Assembly (NCBI GenBank): GCA_016934215.1
Contig: JAFGTE010000013.1
Coordinates: forward strand, 62,001 to 126,000
From: Candidatus Peregrinibacteria bacterium
GTDB lineage: Bacteria; Patescibacteriota; Gracilibacteria; UM-FILTER-43-11
Direction of reading: 5' to 3'
DNA: 64,000 nucleotides
The translations under genes and the position numbers were made by a program. Below the pieces are notes generated by a model. The model did no database searches and had not been told where the DNA came from. It worked only from the letters and a program-made list of their open reading frames with translations. Positions 51,396 through 59,082 of the stretch are shown in pieces (the stretch's first letter is position 1; each line of letters starts with the position of its first letter).

Positions 51396-51478
51396 TTGTT
51401 TGTTCGTAGCTTGTGGTTCGTGGCTTGCTCGTTTTGCGCGCCACTACGAACCACGAGCCAAACACTACGAACCATTCC
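51396..51478. repeat. Inverted pair of heptamer repeat arrays filling the ruvB-dnaG gap
   Basis: From the base after the ruvB stop to the base before the dnaG ATG the gap is made of 7-bp units. Five lie to the left (51396-51430, such as TTCGTAG and CTTGTGG) and five to the right (51444-51478, such as CTACGAA and CCACGAG). The right units are reverse complements of the left type, so the arrays can fold into a long imperfect hairpin around TTTTGCGCGCC. Confidence 0.88.
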
Positions 51479-53221
51479 ATGAACCATCTCGACGAAATCC
51501 GGGCTAAGATCGCTATTGAAGATCTTGTGGGCGGCTATGTTCAGCTGAAAAAGGCAGGCCGGAATCTGAAAGGCCTCTGTCCTTTTCATAACGATACACA
51601 TCCCAGTTTTATGGTGAGTCCCGAAAAGGGTATCGGTTACTGTTTTGCCTGTAACAATGGCGGGGATATTTTTAAATTCATCCAGCTGATTGAAAAAGTG
51701 GATTTTCCGGCGGCCGTGAAAATTCTGGCAGATAAGGCCGGCGTGCGGCTGCCTGAGTTCAAGCCCGAAGCCCACAACGAAAAACTGCGCATGCTCAAGG
51801 TCAATGAGCAGGCGGCCGAGTTCTTTACAGAACAGCTCAGAAGTTCGGAAAGCGGCATGAAATATTTTAAGGATCGGGGGCTTTCAGAAGCCACAATCAA
51901 AGAATTTCAGCTGGGGCTGGCTTCTGATTCTTATACGGCCCTTAGGGATTACCTAAAGAAATCTGATTTTGATGAAAAATTTCTCCTTGAGGCAGGATTG
52001 ATCAGTCAGCGATCGATTGCCGATAAAAGTACTTTCGACCGCTTCCGGAACCGTATGATGTTTCCCATTCATGATCAGCAGGGTAATGTGGTCGGTTTTG
52101 GGGGGCGCATCATCGGAGAAGGCGAACCTAAATACCTGAATTCGCCTGACACGCCGGTATACAACAAAAGCTTTGTGCTTTATGGCCTGCATCTGGCTAA
52201 GGAAGCGATAAAGAAAGAAGATCTGGCCATTTTTGTGGAAGGCTATATGGACGTGATCGCCGCCCATCAGGCAGGTACCGGAAATGTCATCGCGACCTCG
52301 GGCACGGCTCTGACCACTCCTCAGCTCAGACTGATCAAACGCTATACCAGAAATATCGCTTTCGCTTTTGATGCGGACAGTGCGGGCGCGGAAGCGACCA
52401 AGCGAGCCATTGAACTGGCCCAGGAAGCGGAGCTTAATCTTCGTATCATCCTGATCCCGGAAGGCAAAGACCCCGATGAGTGTATCCGGAAGAATCCGGA
52501 TGCCTGGAAGCAGGCAATAAAGAAGGCTGTGCGGGTGATGGATTTTTATTTTTCCCATGCTTTTTCGCTTTATGATGCCAAAGACATTGACGGTAAAAAG
52601 GCCATTCTGAACATGCTGCTCCCTCTTATTAAACAGACGACCAGCAGCGTGGAGCAAAACGAGCATTTAAAACGTCTGGCGTACGAGCTTAAGACGGAGG
52701 TGAAATTCCTGTGGGAAGACATGAAAAAGCTGGAAAGCCGAAAAACCTATCAGCCTGTCGCCGGAACCGAAGTGCCCGCTCCGCAGAAGGAGGTTTTCAG
52801 CCGCGAAGAATTCCTGCTGGGCTTTATTATGGACCGTCCTGAATTATATGAAATCGTCCATTCCAATCTGATCGATGTTGCCGGTTTTGACCCTGTCACG
52901 GAAAAAATTTACAAGACCTTAAAAAGAGTGTACAATTCGCGAAGCATTGTGGAATTACGGGAGCTGCAGGGAGAACTTTCTGAAGAAGAACGGCAAAGAC
53001 TCAGCATCCTCCCTCTCCTTATCGAAGAATACTATCCTGATTTTTCTGAAGAAGCTGCCAGAAAAGAAGTCATGAGTCTGATCCGTCAGATCAACAAAAA
53101 AAATCTCCGCGCTTCGCAGAAGGAGTTTGAATTCAGGATTCGGGAGGCGCAGGACTCCGGCGAACGAACCCTGCTTCTCAATCAATATTCTCAGATTCTC
53201 AAGCTAGCTAACAAACTATAA
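51479..53221 (+). CDS. dnaG: DNA primase
   Basis: A 580-residue bacterial primase. The start at 51479 (MNHLDEIRAKIAIEDLVGGY) is canonical; the upstream in-frame extension is heptamer repeat. The zinc ribbon is Cys34, His37, Cys55 and Cys58. The TOPRIM part has FVEGYMDVIAAHQAG and FDADSAG with the metal-binding acidic residues. The C-terminal 150 residues should bind DnaB helicase. It is followed 3 bases later by rpoD, as in the classic macromolecular-synthesis operon, but ruvB takes the place of rpsU. Confidence 0.96.
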   Translation: MNHLDEIRAKIAIEDLVGGYVQLKKAGRNLKGLCPFHNDTHPSFMVSPEKGIGYCFACNNGGDIFKFIQLIEKVDFPAAVKILADKAGVRLPEFKPEAHNEKLRMLKVNEQAAEFFTEQLRSSESGMKYFKDRGLSEATIKEFQLGLASDSYTALRDYLKKSDFDEKFLLEAGLISQRSIADKSTFDRFRNRMMFPIHDQQGNVVGFGGRIIGEGEPKYLNSPDTPVYNKSFVLYGLHLAKEAIKKEDLAIFVEGYMDVIAAHQAGTGNVIATSGTALTTPQLRLIKRYTRNIAFAFDADSAGAEATKRAIELAQEAELNLRIILIPEGKDPDECIRKNPDAWKQAIKKAVRVMDFYFSHAFSLYDAKDIDGKKAILNMLLPLIKQTTSSVEQNEHLKRLAYELKTEVKFLWEDMKKLESRKTYQPVAGTEVPAPQKEVFSREEFLLGFIMDRPELYEIVHSNLIDVAGFDPVTEKIYKTLKRVYNSRSIVELRELQGELSEEERQRLSILPLLIEEYYPDFSEEAARKEVMSLIRQINKKNLRASQKEFEFRIREAQDSGERTLLLNQYSQILKLANKL

Positions 53222-53224
53222 TTT

Positions 53225-54478
53225 ATGGCCAAGAAGGTTCAAAAGAAGTTTATTGCGCAACCGGATGATGAGACTTTAGCCAAATATCCCAAAGCGATCA
53301 AAGGCCTTCTCCAGAAGGGGCGGGAACAACGTTTTATCACTCACAAAGAGCTTCTTAAGGCGATTCCTGAAATTGAGGATAACGTTATCATGCTGGATGA
53401 AATTTATACCCTGTTCATGGATCTGGGCATTGAAGTGATTGATGTCAAAAAGGACGCTATTTGGGGTAAACAAACTTCCAAAGGTAAATCAGATCTGATG
53501 CTGGAAGAAGAAGACGACTGGCTGGAGCTCGATGAAGAATTTCCGGATGAAGAAGCCGATCCGGATGCCCTTGAAAAAGAAGATAAGGAGAAGGATGAGG
53601 AGGATGCGGAAGAGAAAGAACAGGCGGCCAAGAAGCGTGCCAATTTAAAGGAAATCGCCAATGATTCAGTTCGTATGTATCTCTCTGAAATCGGCCGTGT
53701 GGAACTTTTAACGGCAGATGAGGAGATCAAGCTGGCCAAGGCCATTGCCAAAGGTGACCCGGTGGCCAAACAAAAGCTGGCTGAAGCCAACCTCAGACTG
53801 GTCGTTTCCATTGCTAAAAAGTATATCGGCCGCGGTCTTTCTTTCCTCGACTTGATTCAGGAGGGTAATATCGGCCTTTTCCGGGCCGTGGAAAAGTTCG
53901 ACCCGAAGCGCGGTTTCAAGTTCTCGACTTATGCCACCTGGTGGATCCGTCAGGCGATTACCCGCGCCATTGCTGATCAGGCTCGCACCATCCGTATTCC
54001 GGTGCACATGGTCGAGACCATCAATAAGCTTACCCACACTCAGCGCCGGCTGCTTCAGGAGTTTGGGCGCGAACCAACCGTGGATGAACTGGCTTCCGAA
54101 ATGGATATGGACATCAAAAAAGTCCGCCATATTCTCAAGATTTCTCAGGATATTGTATCGCTGGAAGCGCCGGTGGGGGCCGAGGAAGACAGCAAGCTCG
54201 GTGATTTTATTGAAGACGACGATGCCATTTCCCCAAGCGATTCGACCAACCGTCAGATTATGAAAGAGAACATCCACTTTATGCTCCAGTATCTGACCCC
54301 CCGCGAACAAAAGATCATCCGCATGCGTTTTGGTCTGGATGACGGAATCGGCCATACGCTGGAGGAAGTGGGTAAGGAATTCGGCGTGACCCGCGAACGC
54401 ATCCGTCAGATTGAAGCGAAGATTTTACAGAAAATGCGCGACCATCCTACCAGTGTAAAAATTAAAGACCGATTCTAA
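53225..54478 (+). CDS. rpoD: RNA polymerase primary sigma factor
   Basis: A 417-residue sigma-70. A region 1.1-like domain is at residues 15-80, followed by a strongly acidic linker (about 85-140). Regions 1.2 to 2.4 ([17 protein letters not shown], RPxF-like [40 protein letters not shown]), 3 ([14 protein letters not shown]) and 4.2 ([20 protein letters not shown]) are all standard. Region 2.4 and 4.2 agree with recognition of the TTGACA/TATAAT promoters seen throughout the window. It is 3 bases behind dnaG and 24 before greA. Confidence 0.97.
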   Translation: MAKKVQKKFIAQPDDETLAKYPKAIKGLLQKGREQRFITHKELLKAIPEIEDNVIMLDEIYTLFMDLGIEVIDVKKDAIWGKQTSKGKSDLMLEEEDDWLELDEEFPDEEADPDALEKEDKEKDEEDAEEKEQAAKKRANLKEIANDSVRMYLSEIGRVELLTADEEIKLAKAIAKGDPVAKQKLAEANLRLVVSIAKKYIGRGLSFLDLIQEGNIGLFRAVEKFDPKRGFKFSTYATWWIRQAITRAIADQARTIRIPVHMVETINKLTHTQRRLLQEFGREPTVDELASEMDMDIKKVRHILKISQDIVSLEAPVGAEEDSKLGDFIEDDDAISPSDSTNRQIMKENIHFMLQYLTPREQKIIRMRFGLDDGIGHTLEEVGKEFGVTRERIRQIEAKILQKMRDHPTSVKIKDRF

Positions 54479-54502
54479 TTTTTCTAACTCTTTCTTAAAT
54501 TT

Positions 54503-54988
54503 ATGGCAGACGATAATTCAAAAGAAGTATTAGTAACCAAAGCAGGCCTTGATAAGCTCAAGACCGAACTGAAGGAATTTCAGGAAGTCAGGCGCAAAGA
54601 AGTCGCACAACGGCTGAAAGAGGCCATCGCTTACGGTGACCTTTCGGAGAATTCTGAATACGAAGAAGCCAAAAACGAACAGGCTTTTGTGGAAGGCCGC
54701 ATCGTGGAACTGGAGCAGATGATCGCCAACGCCAAAATTATTACCGATGACAAGCGAGGTGAAGATACGGTTCAAATCGGAACGACGGTCACGGTTCAGA
54801 ACATTACTGAAAATGACGAGCCTGAAACGTATACGATTGTCGGTTCCACCGAAGCAAATCCTGTTGAGTCAAAAATTTCAAATGAGTCCCCTATCGGTTC
54901 TGCGATTTTAGGCAAGGCTAAAAATGACATGGTTAAGGTTAAAGTACCTGCCGGTGTTTTTGAATACAAGATTCTGAAAATTAAGTAA
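54503..54988 (+). CDS. greA: Transcription elongation factor GreA
   Basis: A 161-residue GreA of normal length. The N-terminal coiled coil carries the tip residues in GDLSENSEYEEAKNEQAF, which enter the RNA polymerase secondary channel to stimulate cleavage of backtracked RNA. The C-terminal FKBP-like domain (SPIGSAILGKAKNDMVKVKV) is complete. It lies 24 bases behind rpoD and is probably cotranscribed. Confidence 0.96.
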   Translation: MADDNSKEVLVTKAGLDKLKTELKEFQEVRRKEVAQRLKEAIAYGDLSENSEYEEAKNEQAFVEGRIVELEQMIANAKIITDDKRGEDTVQIGTTVTVQNITENDEPETYTIVGSTEANPVESKISNESPIGSAILGKAKNDMVKVKVPAGVFEYKILKIK

Positions 54989-55039
54989 CCTGTGAGTTAT
55001 TTGGGCTTTACCCGATCCTGGAGTCGTCCCCTTTAGTAC

Positions 55040-55067
55040 TTGATTTTTTTTGTAAACCTATTATAAT
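55040..55067 (+). promoter_or_regulatory. Promoter of the small gene at 55091
   Basis: TTGATT (55040-55045), 16-base spacer, perfect TATAAT (55062-55067), 23 bases before the ATG. Confidence 0.7.
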
Positions 55068-55090
55068 AAATTTCCTCTAACTATTTTCCA

Positions 55091-55375
55091 ATGTCCAATA
55101 ACCAAGCTCCCATCGATGTTTTCCCTCTGCCTGAAATCCCCTCGGAACTAACTGAGGAACTTCAGGCGACCATCGATGAGTTTAAAAGGTTAAGAGCGGA
55201 ACACGAGCGATTGCTCGCCGCTTCAGAGCGTGTCGAAGAAGGTACTGGCCTGTTGTACGACATGGCACATTTGGAAAGAGATCTAAATAGATTGAGAATG
55301 CAAATTGATAAAACTATAGCCCAGTCACTGAGCACTGCTCCTCCGCCTTCTCGCCGTAAAGCTATTGGAAAATAA
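55091..55375 (+). CDS. Small coiled-coil protein of unknown function
   Basis: No family recognised. The 94-residue product has a Pro-rich start and then a single long charged helix (ELQATIDEFKRLRAEHERLL, then MAHLERDLNRLRMQIDK) likely to form a coiled coil, ending in a basic tail. It has a near-consensus promoter and stands between greA and another small unknown gene. Confidence 0.6.
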   Translation: MSNNQAPIDVFPLPEIPSELTEELQATIDEFKRLRAEHERLLAASERVEEGTGLLYDMAHLERDLNRLRMQIDKTIAQSLSTAPPPSRRKAIGK

Positions 55376-55394
55376 GCGGCGAACTGATCGGAGT

Positions 55395-55423
55395 TTGATT
55401 TTTTGGTGTTTTTTTGGTATAAT
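55395..55423 (+). promoter_or_regulatory. Promoter of the small gene at 55451
   Basis: TTGATT (55395-55400), 17-base spacer, TATAAT (55418-55423). The block GTTTTTTTGGTATAATAAA is repeated exactly in the promoter at 58785-58813. Confidence 0.75.
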
Positions 55424-55450
55424 AAAATGATTTGCTGAACCTAAATTTTG

Positions 55451-55858
55451 ATGGCCAAGGATCAAAGTACCACCACCGCAACCGCCACCGACGACAAAAA
55501 GGTTTTAAGTATTCCGGCAGACATCAGCGAGCGTTTTGGTGATCTGGTGGAACTGATCAAGGGCAGCCGAAGTATGGATGATAGCGAAAGGCAGTATTGG
55601 ATTGATGTACTGCCCATCATGTCTGACGACCAGATTCAGAATCTGAGAGACATTCTGGACAATGAAAAAAAACAACTGGCTGAAGCAGAAGCCGCCTATT
55701 CAGAGGGGACGCAGGATAATTTTCTCCAGACGGCACATAAATTTGACGAGGAAATTTATAAAGAAAAAAAACGCGCCCGGATGGAAGCGGAAAAATTGTA
55801 TGAAAAAGAGGAGATCGAGAATGAAGCCGCCGTTCTTAAAGAACTTGAAAACCTTTAA
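55451..55858 (+). CDS. Small helical protein with the ExxYW...DQ motif
   Basis: The ATG at 55451 is preferred to a TTG one codon earlier, giving 135 residues. No named family is recognised. Residues about 40-70 (MDDSERQYWIDVLPIMSDDQ) align without gaps with LEAKEKKYWELLGYMLTSDQ of the protein at 58834, so the two share a small helical domain. The C-terminal half is a charged coiled coil. The promoter sequence is also shared between these two genes. Its last 4 bases overlap the convergent FmdB-type gene. Confidence 0.65.
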   Translation: MAKDQSTTTATATDDKKVLSIPADISERFGDLVELIKGSRSMDDSERQYWIDVLPIMSDDQIQNLRDILDNEKKQLAEAEAAYSEGTQDNFLQTAHKFDEEIYKEKKRARMEAEKLYEKEEIENEAAVLKELENL

Positions 55859-56082
55859 TCCTTCTTTTCTGATGCGGGCTTGGTTTTCTTTTCTTTTTCA
55901 GGTTTTTTTCGTGAATCGGTTGAATAAAAACCTTCTCCTTTAAACTGGATTCCGGGAGCCTCCAGGAGTTTTTGAGTTTCGTGATGCCCGCATTCTAAAC
56001 ATTTCTGTTTGCCATGACCTTGCTGAAGAAGTTTTTGAAACTCATGACCACATTTCAGACATTTAAATTTATAGTTAGGCAT
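55855..56082 (-). CDS. FmdB-type zinc ribbon protein
   Basis: A 75-residue protein with two CxxC pairs (Cys8, Cys11, Cys28, Cys31) in the pattern NYKFKCLKCGHEFQ...KCLECG of the FmdB/CxxC_CXXC_SSSS regulator family. It is followed by a basic, disordered tail. The family is widespread and small, with regulatory or RNA-binding roles proposed. It is divergent from valS with about 44 bases between. Confidence 0.85.
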   Translation of the reverse strand: MPNYKFKCLKCGHEFQKLLQQGHGKQKCLECGHHETQKLLEAPGIQFKGEGFYSTDSRKKPEKEKKTKPASEKKD

Positions 56083-56111
56083 GCTAAAATTTTTTCGTTG
56101 CTGGCTATTAG

Positions 56112-56117
56112 TATAAT
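56112..56117 (+). promoter_or_regulatory. -10 box of valS
   Basis: A perfect TATAAT ends 9 bases before the valS ATG, so the transcription start would be within about three bases of the start codon. Confidence 0.5.
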
Positions 56118-56126
56118 AATATTTTC

Positions 56127-58760
56127 ATGCTCGACAAGGCTTACGATGCAAAGAAATATGAAGATGCGATTTATAAGAAATGGGAAAAGTCCGGAGCTTT
56201 TAAGGCAGACAGCCAATCAAAGAAAAAACCTTTCTGTATCTCTATGCCGCCGCCTAATGCAACGGGTACGCTTCATCTGGGTCACGCTATCATGCTGGCA
56301 CTCGAAGATATTCTGATCCGCCATAGGCGGATGAAAGGTTATGAAGCTTTATGGGTTCCGGGAACAGACCATGCCGCCATTGCCACACAGAACAAAGTAG
56401 AAAAACTGCTCGCCGAAGAAGGTGTCACCCGAGAGCAATTAGGCCGTGAGAGCTTCCTGAATCGTGTTAAAGAATATGTGGCTGACAGCCAGGACATCAT
56501 CCGTAATCAGATCCGTAAGATGGGATCCAGTTGTGACTGGGAAAGAGAACGATACACGCTGGATGACGATCTGAATCGCGCTGTCATTGAAGTTTTTGTG
56601 CGCATGTATGAAGATGGCCTTATTTATCGCGGACATCGAATAGTTAACTGGTGTACCCGTTGTGGTTCCACTTTAGCTGACGACGAAGTGGAATATGTTG
56701 AGGTGCAGACTCCTTTTTATTACATCAAATATGGTCCGGTGGTTATTGGCACGGCCCGTCCGGAAACAAAATTTGCCGATAAAGTGGTGGTCGTTCATCC
56801 GGAGGATAAAAGGTATAAAAAATATGTCGGCCAGGAAATGGATATAGATTGGATCGACGGTAAGATTAAGGCTAAATTCATTGCTGATAAAGATGCCGCG
56901 GACATGGAAATGGGTACCGGAGCGATGACGATCACGCCAGCTCACAGTTTTGTGGACTTTGATTTGGCTAAAAAATATAAACTTGAAATCGAGCCTATCA
57001 TTGACGAAAGAGGAAAAATGCTGCCCATAGCCGGTGAATTTGCCGGTATGGACGTGGCTGAATGCAGGACGCTATTAGTCAAAAAAATGCAGAAGCTCGG
57101 ACTGATCGATCGCATTGACGAAAATTATACTCATAATTTATCGGTCTGCTATCGCTGTAATACTGCCGTTGAGCCTCTTGTTTCTGAACAATGGTTTATT
57201 GATGTGAACAAAAAATGCAAAGCGCTGAAAGGAAAAAGCATCAAACAGCGAAGCATTGAAGTAGTGAAAAAAGGTGACATTCAAATCATTCCGGACAAAT
57301 TCAATAAGACTTATTTCCACTGGATGGAGGATCTCCGGGACTGGTGTATTTCCCGTCAGATCTGGTGGGGCCACCGCATTCCGGTTTGGTACTGCGCCTG
57401 CGATAAAAATTGTAAACCCGAATGCCGTCAGCCTATTGTCAGCCGTGAGACCCCCAAAGCATGCAGCCATTGCAAGAGCAAAAATTTAAAGCAGGATGAG
57501 GACACTTTAGATACCTGGTTTTCTTCAGCTCTTTGGACTTTTTCCACACTCGGATGGCCGAAAAAGACGGCTGATCTGAAAAAATTCCATCCTACCAGCG
57601 TGATGGAAACAGGTTACGATATTCTGTTCTTCTGGGTGGCCCGCATGATCATCATGACCACTTATGCCCTAGGCGATATCCCCTTTGAAAAGGTGTATCT
57701 GCATGGACTGATTCGCGACCGGGAAGGCAGAAAGATGAGCAAATCGCTTAATAATGGTATCGATCCGCTGGAGATGATTGATCAGTTTGGTGCTGACGCG
57801 CTTCGTATGAGCATGGTGATTGGGAATACGCCCGGCAATGATATGCGCTTATACGAAGAAAAGATTAAGGGGTATCGCAACTTTACGAACAAACTCTGGA
57901 ACGCGAGTCGTTTTGTGCTTGGAATTTTTGAAGAAAAGAATATCAAAAGTGCGCCTCCGCTGGATCTGAAAAAGCTCAGCGACTCTGATCAGTGGATTTT
58001 AGAAAAACTCAACCGAACGATCACCAGCGTGGATGATGCTTTAACGAATTTCCGCATCAGTGAAGCCGGACAAGTGCTTTACGATTTTTTGTGGAGCGAT
58101 TTCTGTGATTGGTGTCTGGAGCTTTCCAAAGGAGAAAAGCAGAATCCGGCGGTTCTTTACCACGTACTTAAGACTATTTTGATTCTGCTTCATCCTATTG
58201 TTCCTTTTGTTACCGAGCAAATCTGGTCTGAACTTCCTGGGAGTCAAGGAATGCTTATTAATGAAGCTTTCCCTGCCCTGTTTAAGGGTAAATTTGACGG
58301 ATCAGCAACCGATACTGCCATTGAAGTGATTTCGGCCTTAAGAAGAATGCGTGCTGAAAACAAGATCGAACCGGGTGAAAAAATTCCTGTTGTGCTTTAC
58401 GGCCACCAAAAAATGGCTGCACTCGAGAGTCATCAGGAGGAAATCATTAAACTGGCCAGAATCAGCAAGCTCACCCTAAAAGAAGAAGGTCCGAAACTTC
58501 CCGGTGCAGCCACTGATGTTGCTTCAGGGGTTGATGTTCTGATTCCGCTGGGAGGGCTGGTGGACACTAAAAAAGAAAAGGAAAGGCTCACGAAAGAAAT
58601 TGCGAATTTAAATAAATATATCGCTTCCGTCAGCGGAAAACTCGCAAACAAGCATTTTCTTCAAAATGCCCCTAAAGCAGTGGTGGAAGGTGAAAAAAAG
58701 AAGCTTTCTGACGCAACCGTCAGAATGAACAAAATGAAAGAGCAGTTGGCGCATCTCTAA
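56127..58760 (+). CDS. valS: Valyl-tRNA synthetase
   Basis: An 877-residue class I synthetase. PPPNATGTLHLGHA at residues 41-54 is the HIGH motif, KMSKSLNNG near residue 536 is KMSKS, and the CP1 editing domain (about 190-345; VIGTARPETKFADKVVVVHP) is present. VPGTDHAAIATQ is a ValS signature. The Cys-rich insert near residue 420 (CACDKNCKPECRQP, then CSHCK) may bind zinc. The C-terminal coiled coil is present. The mRNA appears near-leaderless. Confidence 0.97.
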   Translation: MLDKAYDAKKYEDAIYKKWEKSGAFKADSQSKKKPFCISMPPPNATGTLHLGHAIMLALEDILIRHRRMKGYEALWVPGTDHAAIATQNKVEKLLAEEGVTREQLGRESFLNRVKEYVADSQDIIRNQIRKMGSSCDWERERYTLDDDLNRAVIEVFVRMYEDGLIYRGHRIVNWCTRCGSTLADDEVEYVEVQTPFYYIKYGPVVIGTARPETKFADKVVVVHPEDKRYKKYVGQEMDIDWIDGKIKAKFIADKDAADMEMGTGAMTITPAHSFVDFDLAKKYKLEIEPIIDERGKMLPIAGEFAGMDVAECRTLLVKKMQKLGLIDRIDENYTHNLSVCYRCNTAVEPLVSEQWFIDVNKKCKALKGKSIKQRSIEVVKKGDIQIIPDKFNKTYFHWMEDLRDWCISRQIWWGHRIPVWYCACDKNCKPECRQPIVSRETPKACSHCKSKNLKQDEDTLDTWFSSALWTFSTLGWPKKTADLKKFHPTSVMETGYDILFFWVARMIIMTTYALGDIPFEKVYLHGLIRDREGRKMSKSLNNGIDPLEMIDQFGADALRMSMVIGNTPGNDMRLYEEKIKGYRNFTNKLWNASRFVLGIFEEKNIKSAPPLDLKKLSDSDQWILEKLNRTITSVDDALTNFRISEAGQVLYDFLWSDFCDWCLELSKGEKQNPAVLYHVLKTILILLHPIVPFVTEQIWSELPGSQGMLINEAFPALFKGKFDGSATDTAIEVISALRRMRAENKIEPGEKIPVVLYGHQKMAALESHQEEIIKLARISKLTLKEEGPKLPGAATDVASGVDVLIPLGGLVDTKKEKERLTKEIANLNKYIASVSGKLANKHFLQNAPKAVVEGEKKKLSDATVRMNKMKEQLAHL

Positions 58761-58784
58761 GTCTTTTTGAGCCATTTATTATAC

Positions 58785-58813
58785 TTGAATTAAAAGCGTT
58801 TTTTTGGTATAAT
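58785..58813 (+). promoter_or_regulatory. Promoter of the 58.8-64 kb operon
   Basis: TTGAAT (58785-58790), 17-base spacer, TATAAT (58808-58813), leader about 15-20 bases. The -10 block is identical over 19 bases to that at 55395-55425. Confidence 0.75.
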
Positions 58814-58833
58814 AAATAGATTAAATAAACAAA

Positions 58834-59082
58834 ATGCACCCAGCCGGAATCATCTATACCGAAGAACGTAAAAAGAATCATCAACGATATTTGGAAGCTG
58901 TTAAACGGTCTCATTTTCTGGAAGCAAAAGAAAAGAAATATTGGGAACTTCTTGGCTATATGCTTACCTCTGATCAACTCAAAGAAGCTGAGCATTTGAT
59001 CATCGATGAAGACTTAAGAAGACTTGCGACTCAGGAACAGCTTGAAAAAATAAAACCTAGCTCCGAAAAAAGACATGGGTAA
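58834..59082 (+). CDS. Small helical protein with the ExxYW...DQ motif, coupled to the giant gene
   Basis: An 82-residue helical protein. Its core (EKKYWELLGYMLTSDQLKEA) aligns without gaps with the protein at 55451. No named family is recognised. Its last 8 bases overlap the start of the giant gene, so the two are probably translationally coupled and may act together. Confidence 0.65.
   Translation: MHPAGIIYTEERKKNHQRYLEAVKRSHFLEAKEKKYWELLGYMLTSDQLKEAEHLIIDEDLRRLATQEQLEKIKPSSEKRHG

Noticed and set aside
51413-51478. Upstream GTG start for dnaG
   Set aside because: The added residues come from heptamer repeat DNA and precede the standard primase N-terminus.
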